A stretch of 64,000 nucleotides of DNA from Desulfitobacterium hafniense DCB-2 (GTDB lineage Bacteria; Bacillota; Desulfitobacteriia; Desulfitobacteriales; Desulfitobacteriaceae): positions 582,501-646,500 of the forward strand of contig NC_011830.1 of NCBI RefSeq assembly GCF_000021925.1, given 5' to 3'. Made by a program: the position numbers and the translations under genes. The notes under the pieces are model-generated. The model made no database searches and was not told where the DNA came from. It worked only from the letters and a program-made list of their open reading frames with translations. This document shows positions 25,166 to 34,310 of this stretch, in pieces (the first letter of the stretch is position 1; each line of letters opens with the position of its first letter).

Positions 25166-25206
25166 ACCCTGGGCTCTTCACTCTTGAGGTGAGGGTCCAG
25201 GGTATC
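25166..25206 (+). terminator. Terminator-like hairpin after the DmsC-like gene
   Basis: ACCCTGG (25166-25172) pairs with CCAGGGT (25197-25203), with a partly paired interior (TTCAC/GTGAG). The downstream T content is low, so some read-through into the next module may occur. Confidence 0.5.
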
Positions 25207-25267
25207 TTAACTTTGAACTATGATCAAAACCTGGTAATCTTCGACACAAGATCTTTAATTGGGTGCT

Positions 25268-25296
25268 TTGACACTAAATTGCTATTGGGCTATATT
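25268..25296 (+). promoter_or_regulatory. Sigma-A promoter of the second DmsAB-like module
   Basis: TTGACA (25268-25273) and TATATT (25291-25296) are separated by 17 bases, close to the ideal vegetative promoter. Confidence 0.7.
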
Positions 25297-25319
25297 TATG
25301 GTGTAAGGAGGGATTCAAT

Positions 25320-25364
25320 ATGACTTTAGCACAAAAAATTGAGCAGGAAAAAACTCTTCTTTAG
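25320..25364 (+). CDS. Possible leader peptide (14 aa)
   Basis: ATG at 25320 has a very good ribosome site (AAGGAGG, eight bases upstream) and reads MTLAQKIEQEKTLL before a stop, 18 bases before the start of the oxidoreductase gene. It lies directly after the sigma-A promoter. A regulatory leader or the remnant of a lost gene are the two readings; no ribosome-stalling motif is evident. Confidence 0.35.
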   Translation: MTLAQKIEQEKTLL

Positions 25365-25382
25365 CGAAGATAAGGGTAATTC

Positions 25383-27458
25383 ATGAACAGCGATGATTGC
25401 AGGGGGGATTCCGGCATGGATACTTTACATCATCATATCTGTCCCCGAAACTGTTATGACACGTGCAGCATAATCAGCACCACCCGCCATGGCCGGTTGG
25501 CCTCCATCGAGGGCAATCCTGCCCACTCCTATACCCGGGGCAAGCTTTGCCCCAAAGTTATGGATGAGATTCATAAAGTATACAGCCCGCAGCGGATCCG
25601 CTACCCCCTGCGCCAGCGCAAACGCTTTTCGGGGCAATGGGAGCGGATCACCTGGGATGAAGCTCTGGAAACCATCAGCCGGAAGATTCTTGACCTTAAA
25701 GATAAGTATGGAACCACCCTGCCCCTTGCTCACAATAAATACTCCGGCAACTTCGGGATCCTTCATAATGCCCTGGAGGCTTTTCTGACAGGTCTTGGTC
25801 CCACCACCCGGGCCGTGGGCTCTCCCTGCTGGTCGGCAGGGGTGGAGGCTCAAGTCTTCGATTTCGGGGCCTTCTTTTGCTCCGATCCTCTGGATATGGA
25901 GAAGGCTAAGCTCATCTGGATCTGGGGAGCCAATCCCGCCTGGAATGCCGCTCACCAGATGCCCATTATCTTTCGGGCTATGGACCAAGGGGCCAAAGTC
26001 ATTTGTCTGGATACCCATTTTTCAGCTACGGCTGCCCGGGTTCATCAATTTGTGCGGGTGAATCCGGGTACGGATGGGCTCTTAGCCTTAGGCCTGGCGA
26101 AAATTATCGTCGATCATCAGCTTACAGATCCGGAGCTGCCCGACTATTCACTGGGGTATAATGAATTTATAGATTATCTGAAGGCGGAGATTGATCTCCG
26201 GAAATGCTCGGCAGTGACGGGGGTTTCCCTGGAGACCATGAAGGAACTGGCCCTGGAGTATGGGGCGGTGAAACCGGCCTGCATCTGGGCGGGCTTTGGA
26301 CTGCAGCGCTATACCAACGGGGGACAGAATCTGAGAGCCATCGACGCCTTAGGAGCCCTGACCGGGAATATCGGCCGGCCCGGCGGAGGAGTTCAGTACG
26401 GGCATTTTGAAACCTGGCGTTTTGCCGGGCCCTTAGCCCATTCCCAATGCGGCCATGCTCAGGACCGGGAGTTGGATATCAATCAATTTCCCCAGCTGGC
26501 CTTAGCAGCCGATCCTCCTGTGAAAATGCTCTGGATCGCCAGCCGCAACCCCTTCCAGCAGGATGGCAATCATGCCGGCTGGCAAAAACTCAGTGAAACC
26601 TTGGAGCTTATCGTGGTTAGTGACCTCTTTCACACCCGTTCCTCCGCCGCGGCCGACCTCTTTCTTCCTGTGACCACCCATTATGAACATTGGGACCTTC
26701 ATGCCAGCTACTGGCATTACTATATTGGGATCAATGAACCGGCCGTTGAGCCGGTGGGGGAAGCCCGCTCCGATCTGCAGATTGCCTGGGATTTGTCGAA
26801 ACGCCTTAATCAAAGCTCACCGGGCAGCTCGGCTTTTCCCACAGAAGGGTCGGAAAAGGAGTGGGTCCTCGGCGCCATCGGACCGGAGATGCTGGCCATA
26901 CTGGGAATTGACTCGGCTGAGGAGCTGCTTAAGGGTCCCAGGCGGGTAAACTATCCCGGGACCGCCTGGCAGGGACGGCAATTCCAAACTCCCTCAGGCA
27001 AGTATGAATTTTATGCGGAGAAAGCTCAGGAATGGGGCCTCCCACCTTTGCCTGTTTACCGGCCGCCACGTCAAGCACCCCCGGAAACTCCTCTGCGCCT
27101 GCTGACCCCCCATCATTTATCCGGGCTGAATTCCCAGGTCTATCTCTATTCCGAAGAGAGCGACTCCTTATTGAAAGCCCGGCTCCATCCTAAAACCGCT
27201 GAAGGCTATGGCTTGAACAGAGGAGACAAGGCCATCCTATGGAACCGGGGCGGGAGTTTCCCGGTCATCATCGAGCAGGATCTGGGCATAGGAGAGGGAG
27301 TTATCGTGATTTATCAGGAGAACCGGCCCAATCTAAAATCCCCCCACCTGAATCTGCTCAACCTTGGCGAATTGACCGATATGGGGAAATATGCCACAGG
27401 AGCTTATGGATTAGCCTTGAATGAGACCTTTGTCGGAATCAGAAAAACCACCTCATGA
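25383..27458 (+). CDS. Cytoplasmic molybdopterin oxidoreductase, DmsA-like paralog (691 aa)
   Basis: Close relative of the protein at 21512, with the same CPRNCYDTC motif (cysteines 20, 24, 28 and 56) and the same Mo-site region (SPCWSAG, Cys149). It lacks the Tat signal: only about 15 residues precede the cluster motif. ATG at 25383 has AAGGG upstream; ATG at 25416 with a GGGGGG site is nearly as good. The enzyme should stay in the cytoplasm with the iron-sulfur protein at 27470. Without a DmsC-like anchor it may take electrons from a soluble donor, or borrow the anchor upstream. The substrate is unknown. Confidence 0.86.
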   Translation: MNSDDCRGDSGMDTLHHHICPRNCYDTCSIISTTRHGRLASIEGNPAHSYTRGKLCPKVMDEIHKVYSPQRIRYPLRQRKRFSGQWERITWDEALETISRKILDLKDKYGTTLPLAHNKYSGNFGILHNALEAFLTGLGPTTRAVGSPCWSAGVEAQVFDFGAFFCSDPLDMEKAKLIWIWGANPAWNAAHQMPIIFRAMDQGAKVICLDTHFSATAARVHQFVRVNPGTDGLLALGLAKIIVDHQLTDPELPDYSLGYNEFIDYLKAEIDLRKCSAVTGVSLETMKELALEYGAVKPACIWAGFGLQRYTNGGQNLRAIDALGALTGNIGRPGGGVQYGHFETWRFAGPLAHSQCGHAQDRELDINQFPQLALAADPPVKMLWIASRNPFQQDGNHAGWQKLSETLELIVVSDLFHTRSSAAADLFLPVTTHYEHWDLHASYWHYYIGINEPAVEPVGEARSDLQIAWDLSKRLNQSSPGSSAFPTEGSEKEWVLGAIGPEMLAILGIDSAEELLKGPRRVNYPGTAWQGRQFQTPSGKYEFYAEKAQEWGLPPLPVYRPPRQAPPETPLRLLTPHHLSGLNSQVYLYSEESDSLLKARLHPKTAEGYGLNRGDKAILWNRGGSFPVIIEQDLGIGEGVIVIYQENRPNLKSPHLNLLNLGELTDMGKYATGAYGLALNETFVGIRKTTS

Positions 27459-27469
27459 GGAGGGAAAAC

Positions 27470-28027
27470 ATGGCCAAACAATTGGGTTTCTTTTTGGATG
27501 TGAACCGATGTCTGGGGTGCGGAGCGTGCATCAAAGCCTGCGCCAACCATAACCGCCTGCCTCCTTCCCTGACCTGGCGGAAATTGCGGCAGGTGGAAGA
27601 TGTGGATTATGACCGGGGTCAGATTTCCCGCTTTTTTCTCTCCACAGCCTGCAATCACTGCGCCAATCCTGAATGCCTGCGGGTCTGTCCCTACGGAGCC
27701 TATGCCAAGCGGCGGGACGGTATCGTCCTTCATTTTCCGGACAAATGCGGTTCCTGCAAATCCTGTGTGGCCTCCTGCCCTTTCGGCGCTCCCCAAATCA
27801 ATCCCCAGACCGGCAAAGCCGGCAAGTGTCAGCTTTGCCATGAGCGGCTGGATAAAGGGAATGCACCCTATTGCGTGCAGGCCTGTGTCACCGGAGCCTT
27901 GCAACTCAGAGAAATTCAGGGCAATCCGACGGACAGGATTCTGCGCCTGACGGCTCCTTTGCCGACGTTGCGTTTAACAAAACCCTCCACTTTTTATTAC
28001 CCGCCCAGAGGAACAAAAATTCTTTAA
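27470..28027 (+). CDS. DmsB-like ferredoxin subunit, paralog (185 aa)
   Basis: The four-cluster DmsB pattern is complete: CLGCGACIKACANH, CNHCANPECLRVCPYGAY, CGSCKSCVASCPFGAP and CQLCHERLDKGNAPYCVQAC. The start at 27470 is set by GAGGAGGG; it follows the DmsA-like paralog by 11 bases. It ends the second module and a strong terminator follows. It aligns well with the protein at 23725 over its whole length (both begin MxKQLGF), which supports duplication of the AB pair. Confidence 0.9.
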   Translation: MAKQLGFFLDVNRCLGCGACIKACANHNRLPPSLTWRKLRQVEDVDYDRGQISRFFLSTACNHCANPECLRVCPYGAYAKRRDGIVLHFPDKCGSCKSCVASCPFGAPQINPQTGKAGKCQLCHERLDKGNAPYCVQACVTGALQLREIQGNPTDRILRLTAPLPTLRLTKPSTFYYPPRGTKIL

Positions 28028-28064
28028 CATAATGGAATAACCCCAGGAATCAGAGGCCAAAACA

Positions 28065-28112
28065 AAAGCCCAGTCTTTGTAGAAAATTACAAAGAACCGG
28101 GCTTTTTTTTGT
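28065..28112. terminator. Terminator between the DmsB-like paralog and the PucR-type gene
   Basis: AAAGCCC...GGGCTTT outer stem with an inner TTTGTA/TACAAA stem, then a run of T (28101-28110). It suits the plus-strand operon; the converging gene at 28217 could also use it. Confidence 0.8.
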
Positions 28113-28216
28113 AGATATTTACAAAAGGCTTTGCTTGGGGTTGATGAACACAGACTTCTTTAATTATCTTATTCATATTGTAACAAAATGTACAAGGTGT
28201 TGTCAAGGATGCAAAT

Positions 28217-29758
28217 TTACGGTATATATTCAAGGAATTTGCAGGACAGCATGATGTGAAAGATTTCCTCCTCCTGCAGATTCCGGCTGCTGCAGTCAAT
28301 ACCGACAAGATTGTTGATGCTGTTCAGCCGGTAGGTCAGGGTATTCCGATGGAGGTGCATCTTTTCCGCGGCCAGGGATTTACTTTGTCCGAACTGAAAA
28401 TAAGTGAGCAGGGTTTTAACCAGCTCCGTGTTATTTTTTAGATCGTAATGATGGAGCAGCTCAACCTTGGTATGGATAAATTGGTTCTTGCCATTCTCAA
28501 CGAAGATGAACCGGCTGAGGTGCCGGAAGACATGATCATCAAAGAAATGAAGGGCCAGAGTAGGATCCTGAGCCAGACCATATTTGATAGCCAGACTGCA
28601 TTCATCATAATGTCTTTTCAGGTTTTTGAAATCATAGAAGACCGAACTGACCCCGATGGTTAAGAAAAACTTCCTGACGAAAGAGGCCAGCCTGGCCCGC
28701 AAATCTTCCCGGTCAAAGGGAAAATCAGCATGACGCAGGATCATGACCACCCCGTCTTTGTAATTCAGAATGATAGCGGCAGGGAAAACTCTGGACAGCT
28801 CCTGGACAATAATATTCAATAAAGTATCATCCCTCTGCATCTTATTCTGCATTAAATTTAAGCAAAGAAATTCATCAAACACCTTCCACCCTTTAGCTTG
28901 GAGGGAATTGATGATAATGCTTTCTTTGACATAGATGTGATTCAGCAGCTGATAAACAAAGCCGTTGGCATTGGAGGAGAGAATCTGGAGATCCGGAATA
29001 GTTTTAATAGCCTGTTCAAGAATACTGCGGAAATGGGCCACAAGGGTTATCTGCCCCAAGGAAAAAGGTTGATTGACTTCAAGCAGATGCAGAGCCCCGC
29101 AGCGTTTTCCCGATTGAAACAGATTGGCGATAAGATAAGTGTAATCATGCATAGGAAATTTAACGATAAAAGGCTGCTCAGAAGGTTTCTTTTCTGCTAT
29201 TTTAAGAAGCTCACTGTATAAAGGATGTTCATAGGAAAGATAACCCTCATTCAGCAGTTCCCGCCAAAGGGTATCGGTACAGCTTGCCGGGATGTCGCCA
29301 GCGGCCAGGATCAGTGTATTGAGGGGGCCGAGCAACATCATGGGATTATGAATCTCTTCCAGGGCAATGGCGAAGAGGTGTTTCGTGGGTTTCTTGGCTA
29401 TCAGTGCTGAGAGCAGGGCATTGTTCCAATCATCATATTTCTTTTGAATTCTGAAGATATGGCCGGCAATCTCGACAGGTGTCAGGGAATCATCGAAACA
29501 AATGATATTGCACCGGTTGCGTTGGGCAAAATCAAGATCAAAAGCACCGGTGACGATCAGATTCACATCCTGCAATTTTCCTTCCCAGGCGGCCAAGGCA
29601 GTTGTGGTGGCTAAATACAATGTGTCCTTTAAAAAGCCGTCGGATGTTTTGTCAAAACCTGCCATGGAGCGGATGGTGAGGTCAATGGAATCATGGAGAT
29701 AAGATTTGGGGTTCAGCTCTCTTAGTTCGTCCAAAAGAATATGCATATTGATATTCAA
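28217..29758 (-). CDS. PucR-type transcriptional regulator (513 aa)
   Basis: The C-terminus has the PucR helix-turn-helix (SLAAEKMHLHRNTLTYRLNS). The centre has the CdaR GGDEF-like region (HYDECSLAIKYGLAQDPTLAL), and the N-terminal 200 residues are a sensory region without a named domain. TTG at 29758 is preferred because GGGAGGGGGAG precedes it. Oriented toward the DmsAB-like modules and divergent from folE. It is only distantly similar to the PucR-type protein at 19000 on the other side of the block. Confidence 0.82.
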   Translation of the reverse strand: MNINMHILLDELRELNPKSYLHDSIDLTIRSMAGFDKTSDGFLKDTLYLATTTALAAWEGKLQDVNLIVTGAFDLDFAQRNRCNIICFDDSLTPVEIAGHIFRIQKKYDDWNNALLSALIAKKPTKHLFAIALEEIHNPMMLLGPLNTLILAAGDIPASCTDTLWRELLNEGYLSYEHPLYSELLKIAEKKPSEQPFIVKFPMHDYTYLIANLFQSGKRCGALHLLEVNQPFSLGQITLVAHFRSILEQAIKTIPDLQILSSNANGFVYQLLNHIYVKESIIINSLQAKGWKVFDEFLCLNLMQNKMQRDDTLLNIIVQELSRVFPAAIILNYKDGVVMILRHADFPFDREDLRARLASFVRKFFLTIGVSSVFYDFKNLKRHYDECSLAIKYGLAQDPTLALHFFDDHVFRHLSRFIFVENGKNQFIHTKVELLHHYDLKNNTELVKTLLTYFQFGQSKSLAAEKMHLHRNTLTYRLNSINNLVGIDCSSRNLQEEEIFHIMLSCKFLEYIP

Positions 29759-29915
29759 TTTACTCCCCCTCCCGCCAGGTCGGCTGAACGATTTACAGCA
29801 CATTGCTCAAAAAGACCGGATAGAGTCATTATATATCTTTTTTAAAGAAGATTCCAAATAGATAAGCATCTTTCTCCATCAGAAGTAAGAGTTAAAGAAA
29901 TTGGAACTGTCTGAC

Positions 29916-29943
29916 TTGTCCAAAAATATCAAAAAACTATAAA
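29916..29943 (+). promoter_or_regulatory. Candidate sigma-A promoter of folE
   Basis: TTGTCC (29916-29921) and TATAAA (29938-29943) with 16 bases between. The ATG at 29958 would be only about eight bases after the transcription start, so either this is a nearly leaderless message or translation begins at a later ATG (30024 or 30045). Confidence 0.45.
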
Positions 29944-29957
29944 AAATACTGTCAGTT

Positions 29958-30611
29958 ATGAACAATGACGCATTCGGTGAAAAATGCTATTCTGAACTGG
30001 AAGATAGGATAACACATTCAGGTATGACGACAGGATTTGAGGTTATGCAGTTGATAGAACAAGCAAAAATCAGGGAAGCAGTACTCATGATTTTAGAAGC
30101 AATCGGAGAAGACCCTGAGCGGGAAGGGCTTAAAGATACGCCCGACCGGGTAGCCAGGATGTATGCTGAGATTTTTAGCGGGTTGGCAGAAGATGCGGGA
30201 GTTTATTTGGAATGTGTATTTACAGAAGAACATGAAGAAATGATCGTGGTAAAGGATATTCCTTTTTATTCGACGTGTGAACATCACCTGGTTCCTTTTA
30301 TCGGCAAGGCTCACGTCGCTTATATTCCTGCCGGCGGCAAAGTCACCGGACTCAGTAAACTGGCCAGAGTGGTGGAAAGTATCGCCAGGCGTCCACAGCT
30401 TCAGGAGCGCTTAACCCGGGAAATTGCCGATGTCATTATGAAAAAGTTAAATCCCCAGGGAGTGGCCGTGGTTGTAGAAGCTGAGCATTTATGCATGAGT
30501 ATGCGGGGCATCAAAAAACCAGGCTCCAAAACCGTGACTTCCGCAGTGCGGGGCCTGTTCAGGAAAAGTGCCAAAACCAGAGCGGAATTCTTATCCTTGA
30601 TTAAAACCTAG
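29958..30611 (+). CDS. folE: GTP cyclohydrolase I
   Basis: Converts GTP to dihydroneopterin triphosphate, the first step of tetrahydrofolate synthesis. Diagnostic pieces: ILEAIGEDPEREGLKDTPDRVARMY, the zinc site STCEHHLVPF (Cys about 107) with the later AEHLCMSMRGIKKPGS, and SKLARVVE. Family proteins are about 185-190 residues and begin shortly before the IREAV segment, so the true start could be ATG 30045 or 30024 instead of 29958, where no ribosome site is seen. Its place at the head of the fhs-fchA-folD cluster suggests that pterin supply is linked to C1 flux. Confidence 0.92.
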   Translation: MNNDAFGEKCYSELEDRITHSGMTTGFEVMQLIEQAKIREAVLMILEAIGEDPEREGLKDTPDRVARMYAEIFSGLAEDAGVYLECVFTEEHEEMIVVKDIPFYSTCEHHLVPFIGKAHVAYIPAGGKVTGLSKLARVVESIARRPQLQERLTREIADVIMKKLNPQGVAVVVEAEHLCMSMRGIKKPGSKTVTSAVRGLFRKSAKTRAEFLSLIKT

Positions 30612-30651
30612 GGAAGGCTTGCATGATCTTGCACAGGAAGGAGCAAAAAGG

Positions 30652-31557
30652 ATGGCTAATCTGTATCTGAGTCCCAAAGAAATAACAGAAGAATATGTAG
30701 CAATCGGCCAAAAGAAAGCAAGCACTCCGGCCTACAAACTGTTTATACTGGGAATACTGGCCGGCGCCTTGATCGCTTTTGCCTCAGAAGGCTCAAATGT
30801 TGCCATTCACACCTTGGATTCCGTTGGTTTAGGCAAGCTGCTGGCCGGGATCATCTTCGGGACAGGTCTTATGATGGTGGTTATTACCGGTGCAGAGCTG
30901 TTCACAGGCAATACCCTGATCGTCATTTCCTGTATTGAAAAGAAAGTCCGCTGGTTCGATATGCTGAGAAATTGGGTCATCGTCTATCTGGGCAATTTTA
31001 TAGGCGCCCTGACCATCGTTATGTTTATTATCTATTCCGGCCAATTGGACTTTTCCGGAGGACTTCTCGGCGGCTTCACCATCAAAACCGCCGTCTACAA
31101 GACCGGGTTAACCTTCAACCAGGCTCTCTTAATGGGGATTATGTGCAATTGGCTGGTTTGTCTGGCGGTCTGGATGGCAGCTGCGGCCAAAGATATCGCG
31201 GGAAAGGTGCTGGCCATATTTTTCCCGATTATGCTCTTTATCACCTCCGGCTTTGAGCACAGCATCGCCAATATGTACTATATTCCCGCAGGAATCATAG
31301 CCAAAATGAATCCCGTCTGGGTAGAGCAGGCCGAGGCTTTGGGTGTCACGGCGGCCAAGCTGGCTCATCTCAATTGGGAAAGCTTTATAGTCAATAATCT
31401 TATTCCGGTAACCTTGGGCAATATTATCGGGGGCAGTCTTTTTGTCGGTGTATTCTATTGGCTGGGTACCCTGTACAAAGGGAGGCCGGCAGCCGCGGAA
31501 AAAACAGACCGCCTTATGCCGGGAAAATTAGATAACGCTTGGGCAAAATCAAAATAA
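30652..31557 (+). CDS. focA: Formate/nitrite transporter family channel
   Basis: Six hydrophobic segments and the FNT signatures: GAELFTGNTLIV and the later FEHSIANMYYIPAG, with LMGIMCNWLVCLAVW between. Members conduct formate, nitrite or hydrosulfide. The neighbouring formate-tetrahydrofolate ligase makes formate the likely cargo. ATG at 30652 lies after GGAAGGAGC; an upstream TTG at 30619 is unlikely. The C-terminal tail (about 275-301) is polar and cytoplasmic. Confidence 0.9.
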   Translation: MANLYLSPKEITEEYVAIGQKKASTPAYKLFILGILAGALIAFASEGSNVAIHTLDSVGLGKLLAGIIFGTGLMMVVITGAELFTGNTLIVISCIEKKVRWFDMLRNWVIVYLGNFIGALTIVMFIIYSGQLDFSGGLLGGFTIKTAVYKTGLTFNQALLMGIMCNWLVCLAVWMAAAAKDIAGKVLAIFFPIMLFITSGFEHSIANMYYIPAGIIAKMNPVWVEQAEALGVTAAKLAHLNWESFIVNNLIPVTLGNIIGGSLFVGVFYWLGTLYKGRPAAAEKTDRLMPGKLDNAWAKSK

Positions 31558-31590
31558 ACAGATCTAAACAATAAGGGGAGGAAAAACAAC

Positions 31591-33267
31591 ATGGCTTTCA
31601 AAAGTGATATCGAAATCGCTCAGGAATCCACCATGCTGCCTGTGGCAGAGATCGCTGAAAAACTGAACATCGCCGAAGAGTATGTAGAATCCTATGGAAA
31701 GTACAAAGCTAAAATCGACTACAATCTCCTGAAGGAAAGAGGGGATACCCCCGACGGCAAGCTGATCTTAGTGACCGCCATTAATCCCACGCCGGCCGGT
31801 GAAGGGAAAACAACCACCACCGTTGGTCTGGGGGACGCCCTTACTCATTTGGGCAAGAAAGTCGTCATCGCTTTGCGCGAGCCCTCCCTGGGACCTGTAT
31901 TTGGAGTTAAAGGCGGGGCGGCCGGCGGCGGCTATGCCCAAGTGGTTCCCATGGAAGATATTAACCTTCATTTCACAGGGGATCTCCATGCCATCGGTGC
32001 CGCCAACAACCTAATCGCCGCTTTGCTGGACAACCATATCTATCAGGGAAATGCCCTGGACATCGATGTAAGGCGCATCACCTGGAAACGATGCATGGAC
32101 ATGAACGATCGTCAGCTCAGATATATCAATGACGGCCTGGGGGGCAAAGCCAACGGCATGCCCCGGGAAGATGGTTTCGATATTACCGTGGCCTCGGAGA
32201 TTATGGCCATTCTCTGCCTCTCCAGTGACCTGGACGATCTGAAGCAAAGAGTGGAGAGAATCATCGTCGGCTATAACCGCAAGGGAGAACCGGTCACCGC
32301 CGGTCAGCTGAAGGCTCAGGGAGCTGTGGCGGCCCTGCTCAAAGACGCTTTAAAACCCAATCTGGTGCAGACCCTGGAGCATACCCCCTCCTTTATCCAT
32401 GGCGGACCTTTCGCCAATATTGCCCATGGCTGCAACAGTGTTATGGCCACCAAGATGGCCTTAAAGCTCGGGGATTATGTGGTCACAGAAGCAGGTTTCG
32501 GTGCCGACCTGGGCGCTGAGAAATTCCTCGATATCAAATGCCGCTTAAGCGGTCTGGAACCGGATGCCGTGGTCATCGTGGCTACCGTCCGCGCTCTTAA
32601 ATCCCATGGAGGCGTTGCCAAAGCCGATCTGAATCAGGAAAACCTGGCAGCCCTCAAGGAAGGACTCCCCAATCTGCTCAAACATGTGGAGAACATTACG
32701 GTTAACTTCGGACTTCCCGCCGTCGTAGCCATTAACCGTTTTCCAACCGATACCCTGGCCGAGGTCCAGCTGGTGGAAGAGGAATGCAAAAAGCTGGGTG
32801 TCAACGTGGCCCTTTCCGAAGTATGGGAAAAGGGGGGAGCCGGCGGTGTAGAATTGGCTGAAGAGGTTCTTAAGCTCATGGACAGCCCCAAGAACTTCAC
32901 CTTTGCTTATGACATCGATCTGGGGCTTAAAGAAAAGATCACCGCCATTGCCACCAAAATCTACGGTGCCGACGGTGTGGACTTTATCGGTTCCAGCACC
33001 AAGGATATCGAGGGCATCGAAAGCATCGGCTACCGCAATATTCCGGTTTGCATGGCCAAAACCCAGTACTCTCTGTCCGATGATCAGAAAAAGCTGGGAC
33101 GTCCCACCGGCTTCAGAATATCCATCCGCAGTGTCAAAGTATCGGCAGGGGCCGGTTTTGCTGTGGCCCTGACCGGGGATATCATGACCATGCCCGGCCT
33201 GCCCAAGGTTCCGGCTGCCGAAAGCATTGATGTGGACAACACAGGCAGGATTTCCGGTTTATTCTGA
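31591..33267 (+). CDS. fhs: Formate-tetrahydrofolate ligase
   Basis: ATP-dependent joining of formate to tetrahydrofolate, or the reverse with ATP gain. The P-loop is TPAGEGKTTT at residues 67-76, and REPSLGPVFGVKGGAAGGGY follows. Length (558) equals that of the family. The ATG has GGGGAGG upstream. It follows the formate channel by 33 bases. In an organism that demethylates substrates, the enzyme would release formate from C1-tetrahydrofolate or feed the Wood-Ljungdahl methyl branch. Confidence 0.97.
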   Translation: MAFKSDIEIAQESTMLPVAEIAEKLNIAEEYVESYGKYKAKIDYNLLKERGDTPDGKLILVTAINPTPAGEGKTTTTVGLGDALTHLGKKVVIALREPSLGPVFGVKGGAAGGGYAQVVPMEDINLHFTGDLHAIGAANNLIAALLDNHIYQGNALDIDVRRITWKRCMDMNDRQLRYINDGLGGKANGMPREDGFDITVASEIMAILCLSSDLDDLKQRVERIIVGYNRKGEPVTAGQLKAQGAVAALLKDALKPNLVQTLEHTPSFIHGGPFANIAHGCNSVMATKMALKLGDYVVTEAGFGADLGAEKFLDIKCRLSGLEPDAVVIVATVRALKSHGGVAKADLNQENLAALKEGLPNLLKHVENITVNFGLPAVVAINRFPTDTLAEVQLVEEECKKLGVNVALSEVWEKGGAGGVELAEEVLKLMDSPKNFTFAYDIDLGLKEKITAIATKIYGADGVDFIGSSTKDIEGIESIGYRNIPVCMAKTQYSLSDDQKKLGRPTGFRISIRSVKVSAGAGFAVALTGDIMTMPGLPKVPAAESIDVDNTGRISGLF

Positions 33268-33302
33268 TCGGCACCCAGGGAGTGCTTCATTGTCAAATTG
33301 AG

Positions 33303-33333
33303 CTGAGATGGCGGTTTAACGCTGTCATCTCAG
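33303..33333 (+). terminator. Hairpin after fhs
   Basis: CTGAGATG-GCG...CATCTCAG, an 8-bp stem with a further short inner pairing. There is no T tract; attenuation or mRNA stabilisation is as likely as termination. Confidence 0.45.
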
Positions 33334-33400
33334 TTCCCAGGGTTATAGGGAGAGGGTTTTTATAAAGCTTGGTAAAAGGGTGCGGATAATATAAAAATCC

Positions 33401-33626
33401 GGGAGAAAAGGATAGAGATAAATAAAGATAAGTGAAAAGGGTAGAGTTAATAAAGATAGGTGAAAAGGGTAGAGTTAATAAAGATAGGTGAAAAGGGTAG
33501 AGTTAATAAAGATAGGTGAAAAGAGTAGAGTTAATAAAGATAAGTGAAAAGGGTACAGATAATAAAATAGGTGAAAAGAGTAGAGTTAAATAAAGATAGA
33601 TAGAAAAGGGTAGAGCTAAAGAGATA
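33401..33626. repeat. 28-bp tandem repeat array between fhs and fchA
   Basis: Eight head-to-tail units of about 28 bp (unit begins GGTGAAAAGGGTAGAG). Three units in the middle (33459-33542) are identical or differ at one base; the outer ones are degenerate (27-30 bp). The plus strand is almost pure purine plus T, with GA-rich blocks. There are no spacers, so it is not a CRISPR array, and 28 is not a multiple of three, so it is not a coding repeat. A GAGAGGAG ribosome site and the fchA start follow it. Confidence 0.9.
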
Positions 33627-33671
33627 AATTGTGCGGATGAGACCGATTTTTAGAGAGAGGAGATGAACAGG

Positions 33672-34310
33672 ATGCTTGAGTCAAGCGCTAAAGACTTTGT
33701 AGCGGCCCTTTCATCAAAAGAACCTATACCGGGAGGCGGCGGAGCCTCGGCCTATGTGGGTTCTATGGGCATGGCACTGGGTGTAATGGTCGGGAATCTG
33801 ACCGTGGGTAAGAAAAAATACGCTGATGTTGAAGCAGAGGTTAAGATTTTAATAGAAAAAAGCGAAAAAGTCATCGCCAGATTCCAGTCTCTGGTGGCGG
33901 AAGATGCCGCAGCCTTTTATCCCCTATCTCAGGCTTATGGCATGCCTAAAAACACCGAAGAGGAAATTCAGCGCAAAGAGGAAACACTGCAGAAAGCCCT
34001 GGTCAATGCCACCCTGGTTCCTCTGGAGATCGCCCGCTGCTGTGCGGAGGGGATCGACCTGCAGGAGGAATTCGCCCAGAAAGGCACCCGGATCGCCATC
34101 AGTGATGTGGGCGTGGGTGTGGCCTTCCTGAAGGCGGCCTTGGAAGGGGCCAAACTCAATGTTCTGATCAATACCCAGATCATGAAGGATCAGGAGTTCA
34201 AGCACAGAATCGAGACCGAACTGGCCGATCTCTGTACAGTCTATACAGCCAAGGCCGACCGGATTTTTGCTGAAGTTCAGAATTCCATTACGGGAGGTAA
34301 ATCATCGTGA
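33672..34310 (+). CDS. fchA: Methenyltetrahydrofolate cyclohydrolase, FTCD-C type
   Basis: A 212-residue helical protein of the formiminotransferase-cyclodeaminase family: FVAALSSKEPIPGGGGASAY near the N terminus is the folate-binding signature. Such stand-alone domains (FchA) interconvert methenyl- and formyl-tetrahydrofolate in acetogens and clostridia. ATG at 33672 is chosen because GAGGAG lies nine bases upstream; ATG 33663 directly abuts it. Its stop overlaps the folD GTG start by four bases. FolD also has cyclohydrolase activity, so the two may overlap in function. Confidence 0.88.
   Translation: MLESSAKDFVAALSSKEPIPGGGGASAYVGSMGMALGVMVGNLTVGKKKYADVEAEVKILIEKSEKVIARFQSLVAEDAAAFYPLSQAYGMPKNTEEEIQRKEETLQKALVNATLVPLEIARCCAEGIDLQEEFAQKGTRIAISDVGVGVAFLKAALEGAKLNVLINTQIMKDQEFKHRIETELADLCTVYTAKADRIFAEVQNSITGGKSS

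Noticed and set aside
33401..33626. CRISPR array
   Set aside because: The units are contiguous with no unique spacers, and no cas genes are nearby.
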